The notes beneath the pieces are model-generated. The model made no database searches and was not told the DNA's origin. It saw nothing but the letters and a program-made list of their open reading frames with translations. DNA of 32,824 bases, taken from contig CABXCB010000007.1 of assembly GCA_902510635.1 (NCBI GenBank), forward strand, positions 1 through 32,824, written 5' to 3'. Both the position numbers and the translations under genes were made by a program. Source of the stretch: an uncultured Pelagibacteraceae bacterium (lineage in GTDB: Bacteria > Pseudomonadota > Alphaproteobacteria > Pelagibacterales > Pelagibacteraceae). Shown one piece after another: positions 7,880 through 15,288 of the stretch (the stretch's first letter is position 1; each line of letters begins with the position of its first letter).

Positions 7880-7907
7880 GGCACCTGGCAACAGAACGCC
7901 CCCCCCC
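7880..7907 (+). repeat. Direct repeat copy A and adjoining C9 tract
   Basis: 7880-7901 is the second complete copy of the 22-nt repeat seen at 7427-7448. Here it runs into a homopolymer of nine C (7899-7907) that touches the thrC stop codon (TTA on the + strand at 7908). A run of nine C is exceptional in such AT-rich DNA. It could be a slippage-prone tract or a sequencing or assembly artefact. Confidence 0.88.
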
Positions 7908-9275
7908 TTAAACTTTGCTTTTAACAAAGTTTTTTACTTCTTCTGTATTGTTTTTTAATACTTGAAAATTTTCTTTTTTATCAAGCACATACTGAAGTTC
8001 TTCTGGTAATTTTTCATGCTTATTTATCGCATTATTTGTAGCATCTGGAAATTTACATGGATGTGCTGTTGATAAAACTACACAATCACTAAAAGAAAGT
8101 TTTTTTGCAGCCCCTACTCCGACAGCTGTATGAGGATCTAATATGATATTATTTTCTTCATAATTTTTTTTAATAATGTCTAAAGTTTCTTTTTCATTAC
8201 AACTTTCTGATAAAAAATCCTTTTGAATTACATCTAAATAGTTCTTTTCAATTTGATAAGAATTTTGCTTAACCTTTTTCATAATTTCTGTTGTTTTTTC
8301 AGAGTCGGAATTATTTACATAATAAATTAATCTTTCAAAGTTACTTGCTAATTGAATATCCATACTCGGTGACAATGTTTCTTTAACTTCTTTTGAAACA
8401 TAATCTCCTTTTGAAATTGCTCTATGCAAAATATCGTTTTCATTTGTTGAAACAATTAATTTATCAATTGGCAATCCCATTTTTTTTGCAAGATAGCCCG
8501 CAAAAACATCACCAAAGTTTCCTGTTGGAACTGAAAAAGAAATAGTTTTTTTCCCTAATTTAAAATATGAATAAAAATAATATACTGATTGAGCAATAAT
8601 TCTTGCCCAATTAATTGAGTTTACTCCTGACATATTTATAGATTTAGAAAACTCTAAATCAGAAAACATTTTTTTTACAATATTTTGACAATCATCAAAG
8701 TTTCCATCTATTGCAATATTAAATACATTTTTATCATCAACAGTAGTCATGATTTTTCTTTGAACAGAGGAAATTCTATTATTTGGATGTAGAACAAATA
8801 TATTTAAATTAGCTTTTCCTTTAATTGCATCAATAGCTGCTGCTCCGGTATCGCCAGAAGTTGCAACTACTATGTTTATTTTTTTTTCATTTTTCTTCAA
8901 ATAATATTCATACAAATTACCTATGAATTGCATTGCAACATCTTTAAATGCTAGTGTTGGCCCATGAAATAATTCTAATAACTTCAATTCTCCAATATTT
9001 GAGATTTTTACAACCTCTTTTTCTCTAAATGTTGAATATGATTTTTTAATTAAATATGAAAGTTCTTCTCTTGAGATAAAATCTCCTGAAAATTGGCTTA
9101 TTATTTCAACAGATAGTTCGTTATAATTTAAATTTTTGAGCTTTAATAATTCTTCTTTGCTATATTTTTTTATCAATTTTGGAACATAAAGACCTCCATC
9201 ATCTGCAAGCCCTTTTAGAAAAACTTCTCCAAAACTGTATTCTTTTTCTTTACTTCTTGTGCTTATATATTTCAT
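7908..9275 (-). CDS. thrC: Threonine synthase
   Basis: 455 residues, normal for the longer bacterial/fungal-type ThrC. It is a PLP enzyme that converts O-phosphohomoserine to threonine. The PLP lysine is K111 in HGPTLAFKDVAMQF. Phosphate-binding and cofactor blocks ATSGDTGAAAIDA and SVPTGNFGDVFAGYLAKKMG are present. The start MKYISTR is typical of the family, so the ATG at 9275 is chosen. It lies 48 nt downstream of ctaB at the end of the cytochrome oxidase operon and converges on thrB-rnhA, now separated from them by the repeat-bounded block. Confidence 0.97.
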   Translation of the reverse strand: MKYISTRSKEKEYSFGEVFLKGLADDGGLYVPKLIKKYSKEELLKLKNLNYNELSVEIISQFSGDFISREELSYLIKKSYSTFREKEVVKISNIGELKLLELFHGPTLAFKDVAMQFIGNLYEYYLKKNEKKINIVVATSGDTGAAAIDAIKGKANLNIFVLHPNNRISSVQRKIMTTVDDKNVFNIAIDGNFDDCQNIVKKMFSDLEFSKSINMSGVNSINWARIIAQSVYYFYSYFKLGKKTISFSVPTGNFGDVFAGYLAKKMGLPIDKLIVSTNENDILHRAISKGDYVSKEVKETLSPSMDIQLASNFERLIYYVNNSDSEKTTEIMKKVKQNSYQIEKNYLDVIQKDFLSESCNEKETLDIIKKNYEENNIILDPHTAVGVGAAKKLSFSDCVVLSTAHPCKFPDATNNAINKHEKLPEELQYVLDKKENFQVLKNNTEEVKNFVKSKV

Positions 9276-9323
9276 CTAGGGTATTCATAAACACTCTAGC
9301 GGAATTTTTTTGAGGCGCAATCC

Positions 9324-10238
9324 TTAAATTAAACTGTCGATTAAGAATAATACAAAAATTAAAAATAAATATAAAATTGAATATCCAAAGACTTTTTGTG
9401 CTTTATTCAATTCAAATTTATTTTTTTTAAATTTATATAAATCGTAGCAGATATAATTATAGTAAAAGGTAAGTAATAATGTGCTTACAAGGAACATTTC
9501 GCCAGTAAAACCTATAATATATGGTAATATAATTACTGGCAGCATAAACAAAGAATAAACAAATATTTTTTTCTTTGTCTCTTCAATACCGTTTGTAATT
9601 GGAAGCATTGGAATTTTTGCTTTTGAATAATCTTCTGCTTTATAAAGGCTTAAGGCCCAAAAATGAGATGGTGTCCAATAAAATATTATTAAAAAAAAAG
9701 TGATTGGCTCAAGCGTTAAAGAATTTGTTGCAATGGTCCATCCAATAACTGGGGGCAAAGCACCTGATGCTCCACCAATAACAATATTCTGAGGTGTTTT
9801 TCTCTTTAACCAAATTGTGTAAACAAAAAGATAAAATGAAATAGTTACTAATAATAAAAATGCCGACAAAAGATTTGAAAAATAATAAAGCCCACAAACT
9901 GAAATAATTGATAGAGCCACACCAAATATTAAAGCATGCTCTCTATTGATTTTTCCAGTTGGTATTGGTCTAAGACAAGTTCTTGTCATTAGTTTATCTA
10001 GGTCCGCCTCATACCACATATTAAGCGCTCCTGCTGCACCAGCTCCTATCGTAACAAAAAAAATACTTATCAGTGAATCAAATAAAGGAATTGTAGTTTG
10101 TGAAGTTAATAATCCTACAGCACAAGTAAATATAACCAACGACATTACTCTTGGCTTCATTAACAAGAGTAAAGATTTTAAATACGATGAGATATTTAAA
10201 AAAACTGAGTTTTTATTTTTTGAAGTAATGGTAGTCAA
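9324..10238 (-). CDS. ctaB: Protoheme IX farnesyltransferase (heme O synthase)
   Basis: 304 residues with about nine membrane segments, of the UbiA superfamily. The first Asp-rich motif is NMWYEADLDKLMTRT (N73 to about D81), followed by RPIPTGKI. The second conserved block is EDYSKAKIPMLP. It adds a farnesyl group to heme B to make heme O, the precursor of the heme A used by the aa3 oxidase encoded just upstream in the same operon. It starts 2 nt after the stop of the 88-residue membrane protein. The heme A synthase gene (ctaA) is not in the window. Confidence 0.96.
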   Translation of the reverse strand: MTTITSKNKNSVFLNISSYLKSLLLLMKPRVMSLVIFTCAVGLLTSQTTIPLFDSLISIFFVTIGAGAAGALNMWYEADLDKLMTRTCLRPIPTGKINREHALIFGVALSIISVCGLYYFSNLLSAFLLLVTISFYLFVYTIWLKRKTPQNIVIGGASGALPPVIGWTIATNSLTLEPITFFLIIFYWTPSHFWALSLYKAEDYSKAKIPMLPITNGIEETKKKIFVYSLFMLPVIILPYIIGFTGEMFLVSTLLLTFYYNYICYDLYKFKKNKFELNKAQKVFGYSILYLFLIFVLFLIDSLI

Positions 10239-10240
10239 AA

Positions 10241-10507
10241 CTAATCTACATTCAGGCTAACAAATACAACTAATAAAATTACACCAATAATAAGAATGTG
10301 ATTACCTAAATCAAAAATTCCTACTTTTGGATTTTTCTTATCAATAAATCTTCTACTTAATGGGAGATTGTCATAAGGATTAATTTTTATTTCTGATGTT
10401 TGTTCTTCTTTTTCATTTTCAACTTTTACTGAAAACCCAAACCATGTCAGATAAATAAATAATAAGAAAAAAATTAAAAAACCAGCTAATATAGTATATC
10501 CATCCAT
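10241..10507 (-). CDS. Small two-helix membrane protein in the cox operon
   Basis: 88 residues, family not recognised. It has an N-terminal hydrophobic helix (about 5-28), a hydrophilic linker with KINPYDNLPLSRRFIDKKNPKVG, and a second helix (about 68-86). It lies between the subunit IV gene and ctaB with gaps of 6 and 2 nt, so it is surely co-expressed with the oxidase. Position suggests a small oxidase subunit or assembly factor. It is not CtaG/Cox11, which is about twice as long and has copper-binding cysteines; this protein has no cysteine. Confidence 0.8.
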   Translation of the reverse strand: MDGYTILAGFLIFFLLFIYLTWFGFSVKVENEKEEQTSEIKINPYDNLPLSRRFIDKKNPKVGIFDLGNHILIIGVILLVVFVSLNVD

Positions 10508-10513
10508 AAATTA

Positions 10514-10849
10514 TTATCCTCCTACAACAAAATAAAAAAGTCTAGTAAAGAGAACATATTCAAATTCTGCAACCATAAGAAATATAAAACACGCAATAGC
10601 AGTCATTGGCCATAAAAGAACATTAACTAAAGCATATCTTTCCCAATATAAATGCATAAAAAAAGCCATAATCAAACCTGCTTTTAAAAACATAAAAAAT
10701 AAAATTAGAGACCATCTAAGCATTCCTTGGAATTGATACCAATCAACCATATATGAAAAGAAACTTAAAACAAATAGAAGACCCCATATCCAAAGATATA
10801 TTCCAATCTTATGTGTTGATGCTTGTTCTTGTTTTTTTGTTTTTTCCAT
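10514..10849 (-). CDS. Cytochrome c oxidase subunit IV, prokaryotic type
   Basis: 111 residues with three hydrophobic helices (about 17-34, 46-66 and 75-97). The block LRWSLILFFMFLKAGLIMAFFMHLYWERY is typical of bacterial subunit IV proteins (COX4_pro / CyoD-like), in which the Lys-Ala and Phe-Met-His-Leu residues are conserved. Such subunits stabilise the heme-copper oxidase core. It lies 8 nt downstream of the subunit III gene. The exact COX4_pro subfamily cannot be set by eye. Confidence 0.85.
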   Translation of the reverse strand: MEKTKKQEQASTHKIGIYLWIWGLLFVLSFFSYMVDWYQFQGMLRWSLILFFMFLKAGLIMAFFMHLYWERYALVNVLLWPMTAIACFIFLMVAEFEYVLFTRLFYFVVGG

Positions 10850-10857
10850 ATTTTAAT

Positions 10858-11568
10858 TTACCATAAATAAAAGAATGCAAAAATAAATACCCATACTAAA
10901 TCTACAAAGTGCCAATATAACCCTAAAATTTCAACTTCTACATAGTCACCTTTCATGGTTGTGAACCATCCTCTTTTGCCTTCGTCATAATGACCTGCAA
11001 AAGTTTTATAAGCATAAATGAAAAGAAAAATTACCCCTATTGAAACGTGAGTACCGTGAAATCCAGTAATCATGAAGAAAAAAGATCCAAATTGTGGTGC
11101 ACCAAACGGGTTTTCCCAGGGTCTTACACCTTCGTGAATTAACTTAGACCATTCAAACGCTTGCATACCAACGAAAGTAAGTCCCCCAATAGCTGTGGCT
11201 AATATAAGCCAACCACACATCTTTCTATTTTTTTCATAACCATATTTTACTGCAAGAGCCATTGTTCCACTGCTCGTGATTAAAACAAATGTCATAATTG
11301 CAATAAGTAACAAAGGGACTTGTACGCCAAATACATGAAGTCCAAAAACTTCACTTGGATTTGGCCAATCAATTATAGTTGATCCTCTGCCCTTCATGTA
11401 TGAAATTAAAAAACAGCTAAATATAAATGTATCACTTAACAAAAAGATCCACATCATTGCTTTTCCCCAATGAACACCTTTGAACATGGTTTGATCAGAA
11501 CTAGTGTCCTTTGCCATTCCTTTAAACCCAGGTTTAAATTCGTAGCCCTCTATTTTAAGATCAGACAT
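10858..11568 (-). CDS. coxC: Cytochrome c oxidase subunit III
   Basis: 236 residues with about five membrane helices. Family hallmarks are MTSSG-like ITSSGTMALA (98-106), QAFEWSKL around E139, GFHGTHVSIGVIF (169-181) and YWHFVDLVWVFIFAFFYLW at the C-terminus. Subunit III supports proton uptake and protects the oxidase from suicide inactivation. It is placed directly between coxA and the subunit IV gene. It lacks the two N-terminal helices of the seven-helix mitochondrial type. A more distant second member of the family lies at 14572-15252. Confidence 0.95.
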   Translation of the reverse strand: MSDLKIEGYEFKPGFKGMAKDTSSDQTMFKGVHWGKAMMWIFLLSDTFIFSCFLISYMKGRGSTIIDWPNPSEVFGLHVFGVQVPLLLIAIMTFVLITSSGTMALAVKYGYEKNRKMCGWLILATAIGGLTFVGMQAFEWSKLIHEGVRPWENPFGAPQFGSFFFMITGFHGTHVSIGVIFLFIYAYKTFAGHYDEGKRGWFTTMKGDYVEVEILGLYWHFVDLVWVFIFAFFYLW

Positions 11569-11578
11569 ATTTTAATCT

Positions 11579-13417
11579 TTATGTTTTTTCTACTTTTGAA
11601 CCCGCAACTTCACTTGGTGGTGTAGTTTGAGTTATAAAATCTTCTTTTGCCCCAGGTACACTGTAATCATATGCCCATCTGTGAACTGTTGGAAGTCTAT
11701 CTCCCCAATTACCATGTTCAGGTGGTACTGTAGGTGTTAGCCATTCTAGTGAACAAGCTTGCCAAGGATTGTGTCCAGCGGGCTTTCCTGTTTTTAAAGT
11801 TTTTATTATATTGTAAATTAAAATAAATTGAGCAGCACCAACTATAAAAGCCGCTATACTTATAAATTCATTCATTCCGACAGCTGAAGTAACATAAGGA
11901 CTATCATACATTTCAAAATATCTTCTAGGAACTCCAATGAATCCTAAATAGTGCATTGGGAAATATATTGAATATGCTCCTAAAAAAGTTAGCCAGAAAT
12001 GCCATTTGCCTAATTTTTCACTCAAAAATCTTCCTGATACTAAAGGAAACCAATGATAAACAGCCCCCATAATTACCATAAGTGGCGCAATACCCATTAC
12101 CATGTGGAAGTGAGCAATAACAAAATAAGTGTCTGACAATGGAACGTCTACACTAACGTTTCCTAAGAAAATTCCTGTAATACCACCATTTACAAAAGTT
12201 ACAATAAAGCCCAAACACCATAACATAACAGTATTAAGTCTAATATTTCCTCTCCAAAGAGTTAGGATCCAGTTATAAACTTTCATCGCAGTCGGTACGG
12301 CAATTATTAAAGTTGTAGTAGCAAAGAAAAAACCAAACCACGGATTCATTCCACTTACGTACATATGGTGAGCCCAAACAAAGAAACTTAATGCACCAAT
12401 ACCTACAATTGCCCAAACCATCATTCTATAACCAAATATGTTTTTTCTAGCATGTACTGAAATTAAGTCTGAAACTATTCCAAATGCTGGCAGTGCTACA
12501 ATATAAACTTCAGGGTGCCCAAAGAACCAAAATAAATGTTGAAAAAGAATAGGACTTCCACCACCATATTCTAAAACTTCACCTGCTTTTAATATGGTTG
12601 GCATAAAAAAGCTTGTTCCAAGTACATTGTCTAAACTCATCATTAATGCACCTACCAATAGGGCCGGGAAAGCTAACATTGCTAAAACAGTAGCTGTAAA
12701 AATACCCCAAACTGTCAAAGGCATTCTCATTAAGGTCATCCCTCTTGTTCTAGCTTGTAAAATAGTAATTAAATAATTTAATCCACCCATAGTAAATCCG
12801 GCCACGAATAAGATTAAAGATATACACATCAACATTATTCCCCACCCTGATCCTGGAGTGCCTTCTAAAATTGCTTGAGGAGGATATAATGTCCAACCTG
12901 AACCTGTGGGACCTCCCGGAACAAAAAAGCTTGCTAATAAAACTCCAACTGCAACAAAAAAACTCCAAAAACTAACCATATTTAGATATGGAAAAACCAT
13001 ATCTCTTGCACCAACCATTAATGGTATTAAATAATTTCCAAATCCACCTAGAAAGAGTGCAGTTAAAAAATAAACTACCATTATCATTCCGTGCATAGTT
13101 ACAAATTGATAATAATGTTCTGCTGTCATAAACGGAGCTAATCCTGGAAAGCCTAATTGTAAACGCATTAACCAAGAAAGAATTAAACCAATTATTCCTG
13201 TAAATGTTGCTAAAAGAAAATATTGTACCCCAATAACTTTTGCATCCTGACAAAAAATCCATTTCGTTATAAAACTATGTCCATGATACAAATCTTGATC
13301 TGCGACTTCTGCAGGTCTAACATAATCTGCATCTACTCCAACGCCCGATCCACCTCCTGAAATAGCTTCTGAGGATTGAGCTTGTATTGTTTTGTTGTTG
13401 TTAAAATCTTCTGACAT
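11579..13417 (-). CDS. coxA: Cytochrome c oxidase subunit I
   Basis: 612 residues, 12 or more helices; the catalytic subunit that reduces O2 to water and pumps protons. Ligands are complete: heme a H109 and H438, heme a3 H436, CuB H301, H350 and H351. The His-Tyr cross-link residue Y305 and helix VI glutamate E303 in HPEVY mark an A1-type oxidase. Proton channels are visible: D139 with the Asn-rich loop (GNYLIPLMVGARD) for the D channel, and T376/K379 in PTAMK for the K channel. The N-terminal 45 residues are Gly/Ser-rich and hydrophilic, and a long polar C-terminus ends in YDYSVPGA plus a tail. It lies 32 nt after coxB. Confidence 0.98.
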   Translation of the reverse strand: MSEDFNNNKTIQAQSSEAISGGGSGVGVDADYVRPAEVADQDLYHGHSFITKWIFCQDAKVIGVQYFLLATFTGIIGLILSWLMRLQLGFPGLAPFMTAEHYYQFVTMHGMIMVVYFLTALFLGGFGNYLIPLMVGARDMVFPYLNMVSFWSFFVAVGVLLASFFVPGGPTGSGWTLYPPQAILEGTPGSGWGIMLMCISLILFVAGFTMGGLNYLITILQARTRGMTLMRMPLTVWGIFTATVLAMLAFPALLVGALMMSLDNVLGTSFFMPTILKAGEVLEYGGGSPILFQHLFWFFGHPEVYIVALPAFGIVSDLISVHARKNIFGYRMMVWAIVGIGALSFFVWAHHMYVSGMNPWFGFFFATTTLIIAVPTAMKVYNWILTLWRGNIRLNTVMLWCLGFIVTFVNGGITGIFLGNVSVDVPLSDTYFVIAHFHMVMGIAPLMVIMGAVYHWFPLVSGRFLSEKLGKWHFWLTFLGAYSIYFPMHYLGFIGVPRRYFEMYDSPYVTSAVGMNEFISIAAFIVGAAQFILIYNIIKTLKTGKPAGHNPWQACSLEWLTPTVPPEHGNWGDRLPTVHRWAYDYSVPGAKEDFITQTTPPSEVAGSKVEKT

Positions 13418-13449
13418 TTGTTTCCTTTAAGTGTTTTTTACCATTTAAT

Positions 13450-14286
13450 TTATTTTTTTGCCAATTTTGTTTTTTCGTTTTCTAAAATTTTTTGTTTTGC
13501 TATTAAATCTGAAAATGTTTCTTGTTCTTGAAGCCAATTATCATAGTCTTGTTTATCTTGTACCTCTACTCCACCTCTCATAGCATAATGTCCAACCCCA
13601 CAATACTCAGCACACAAAACTTCAAACTCACCTGTTTTATTAGGCTCAAACCAATAAAAAGTTACAATTCCTGGAACTGCATCCATTTTCGCTCTGAACT
13701 GAGGAACATACCAGTTATGAAGTACATCAACAGATCTTAACAATATTTTAACTGGTCTATTATTTTCTAAATTTATCACATCACTTTGTATCATTACATC
13801 ATCATTTCCAAATGGATCATCTAAATTAATTCCAAAAGGATTATCATCATTTATATTAACTACTTTTGTGGTTCCTAATTTTCCATCTTCACCTGGTAGT
13901 CTATATTGCCATCCCCATTGCCAAGCCATTACATCAATCTCGATTGCATTTTTTGGAACATTAACATACTGATTCCATATAATTAGTCCTGGAGCTAGAA
14001 GAGCAGCTACACCCAATGTTGTTGCCCATGTAAGTATTTTTTCTAATTTTTTATCTTCAGGTTTATATTCTGCTATACGATCTTTTTTATATGAAAATTT
14101 AAAAACGCAGTAAATCATGAAAAGACAAACTGCTATAAAAACTCCTCCACCAATCCAGAATGTTAATGTAATAGTGTCGTCCATTCCTCCCCAGTTTGAA
14201 GCAACATCTGTCCAATACCATGGAGTAAAAATATGGAATAATACTGATCCAAGAATTACCAAAAAGAATATAATACCTACGTGCAT
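13450..14286 (-). CDS. coxB: Cytochrome c oxidase subunit II (CuA)
   Basis: 278 residues, first gene of the oxidase operon. The CuA centre is complete: H190, C225, E227, C229, H233 and M236 (CAEYCGVGHYAM). The electron-entry aromatic block is MAWQWGWQYRLPGEDG. The N-terminus differs from the usual pattern: three hydrophobic segments (about 3-20, 41-64 and 85-106) instead of signal plus two helices, with no lipobox. An acidic insertion (about 147-163, rich in Asp and Asn) sits inside the cupredoxin domain. It accepts electrons from cytochrome c at the periplasmic face. No cytochrome c domain is fused at the C-terminus. Confidence 0.96.
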   Translation of the reverse strand: MHVGIIFFLVILGSVLFHIFTPWYWTDVASNWGGMDDTITLTFWIGGGVFIAVCLFMIYCVFKFSYKKDRIAEYKPEDKKLEKILTWATTLGVAALLAPGLIIWNQYVNVPKNAIEIDVMAWQWGWQYRLPGEDGKLGTTKVVNINDDNPFGINLDDPFGNDDVMIQSDVINLENNRPVKILLRSVDVLHNWYVPQFRAKMDAVPGIVTFYWFEPNKTGEFEVLCAEYCGVGHYAMRGGVEVQDKQDYDNWLQEQETFSDLIAKQKILENEKTKLAKK

Positions 14287-14322
14287 AACAGCCTATATAG
14301 AATAAATATCACATAAAAACCT

Positions 14323-14350
14323 ATGACAAAATGTCTTAAGAATCTGTCAA
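14323..14350 (-). promoter_or_regulatory. Candidate promoter of the cox operon
   Basis: On the minus strand a perfect TTGACA (14350-14345) is followed after 16 nt by TGTCAT (14328-14323), four of six matches to TATAAT. This would start transcription about 30 nt before coxB. The same 88-nt divergent region contains GACAAAATGTC (14325-14335), a perfect 4-bp-arm inverted repeat that could be an operator. Assigned by eye only. Confidence 0.35.
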
Positions 14351-14374
14351 AATATCAAATATAACAATGATTAT

Positions 14375-14566
14375 ATGCTCGGAAAAATCGAAATTTTAGC
14401 TGTTATTCTAATACTGGTTTTATTATTTTATTTTGTCATTTCTTTTGGTGCCGGGGCATTCTCAAAGAAGGAAACTAATTCAAGAACAAAAAAATATTTA
14501 AAGTCCGTAAATATATTGTTATCTATAATTGCAGTTGTTGGGATTATATTGGTTCTATTTTTATAA
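14375..14566 (+). CDS. Small twin-helix membrane protein, DUF2909-like topology
   Basis: 63 residues with two hydrophobic helices (about 6-27 and 48-63) joined by a basic loop, SKKETNSRTKKYLKS. It is divergent from coxB and 5 nt from the convergent end of a subunit-III-like gene. Small twin-helix proteins of the DUF2909 and HIG1 types are often found in oxidase operons and help assemble or stabilise the complex. The topology and setting fit such a role, but the sequence match is not strong enough to name a family. Confidence 0.65.
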   Translation: MLGKIEILAVILILVLLFYFVISFGAGAFSKKETNSRTKKYLKSVNILLSIIAVVGIILVLFL

Positions 14567-14571
14567 TTTTT

Positions 14572-15252
14572 TTAAGAAATTAATGACTTACACCAAGCTA
14601 TAACTGAGTCATTGTAAATAAACATAATTGAAAAAAATACTAACCAAACAATAAATAAAAATAGCCAATAAAGAGATAATGCTTGCAGGTTACTTGTCTC
14701 TTTAACGTAATCTTTCTCTTTCAATTTAAATATTCTTGAGCTTATTTTGCCCCAAAAAAACAAACCACCTAACAAATGTAATCCATGCAATGCTGTAAAA
14801 ATATAATATGAAGAAAAATAATTATTTGTTGAAACAAAGTGACCTTGTTTCATCAACTGATACCAAAGTATAATTTGTAAAAATAAAAATAAATAACTTA
14901 AAGCTCCTAAAGTGACAATATTATTTTTTATTTTATTTGTTAAATTATTTTTTAAATCTTTGCTTATTTTACTAAAAAAATACGTAACAAAAATTAATAC
15001 TAGAGTATTAATCCATAATAATTTGTTTTTTAAAATTAAGGTAGTATCTTGTTCTGGAGGTATTGAATAAAGATAAGCTGTAAAAATTAAACTAAATATT
15101 GCTGTACTTATTCCAAATATTATAATCACCGCCGACATTTGATTGGTAACGCCAAAAGTTTTGCCTACATGCTTATTATCAATTAAAGCCTGGCTTTCTT
15201 CCCATGGTTTTTCTAAAAGTGTGCCAAATAGTTTCTTTATAATAGAGGACAT
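14572..15252 (-). CDS. Second heme-copper oxidase subunit III-like protein
   Basis: 226 residues with five helices (about 41-62, 78-93, 113-134, 149-168 and 192-213). FTALHGLHLLGGLFFW (152-167) matches the 'xxHGxHVxxG' helix of subunit III, and ALSLYWLFLFIVWLVFF (191-207) matches its last helix ('YWHFVDxVWxxLF') with the His-Phe-Val-Asp replaced. It is therefore a diverged paralogue of CoxC (10858-11568). NorE-type proteins are related. It starts 36 nt from the divergent Sco gene. Role inferred: accessory or alternative subunit III, or an assembly factor. No second subunit I is near. Confidence 0.8.
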   Translation of the reverse strand: MSSIIKKLFGTLLEKPWEESQALIDNKHVGKTFGVTNQMSAVIIIFGISTAIFSLIFTAYLYSIPPEQDTTLILKNKLLWINTLVLIFVTYFFSKISKDLKNNLTNKIKNNIVTLGALSYLFLFLQIILWYQLMKQGHFVSTNNYFSSYYIFTALHGLHLLGGLFFWGKISSRIFKLKEKDYVKETSNLQALSLYWLFLFIVWLVFFSIMFIYNDSVIAWCKSLIS

Positions 15253-15288
15253 GTTATTTATATAATTATTAAATAATATTTTACAACA

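Larger units (their letters stand above)
5762..7901. other. Repeat-bounded block holding protease and lipoprotein genes
   Basis: The rnhA and thrC genes converge here, and the 2.1 kb between them holds two minus-strand genes for exported proteins. A GC-rich direct repeat lies at the left edge (partial copy), between the two genes, and at the right edge next to the thrC stop. The gene-repeat-gene-repeat pattern suggests that one or two gene cassettes were inserted, or that a terminal sequence was duplicated, in an otherwise conserved neighbourhood. No integrase, transposase or tRNA gene is visible in or beside the block, so the mechanism is unknown. Confidence 0.4.

Noticed and set aside
5762..7901. 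CRISPR array or transposon
   Set aside because: Only two full and one partial repeat copies, spaced by whole genes; no terminal inverted repeats, transposase or cas genes.
9946..10260. Antisense frame of 104 residues opposite ctaB
   Set aside because: Shadow of a strong conserved gene on the other strand; no family features.
10241..10507. 88-residue protein as CtaG/Cox11
   Set aside because: Too short, two helices and no copper-binding cysteines.
14572..15252. Second complete cytochrome oxidase
   Set aside because: Only a subunit III-like gene is present; no second subunit I or II is nearby.
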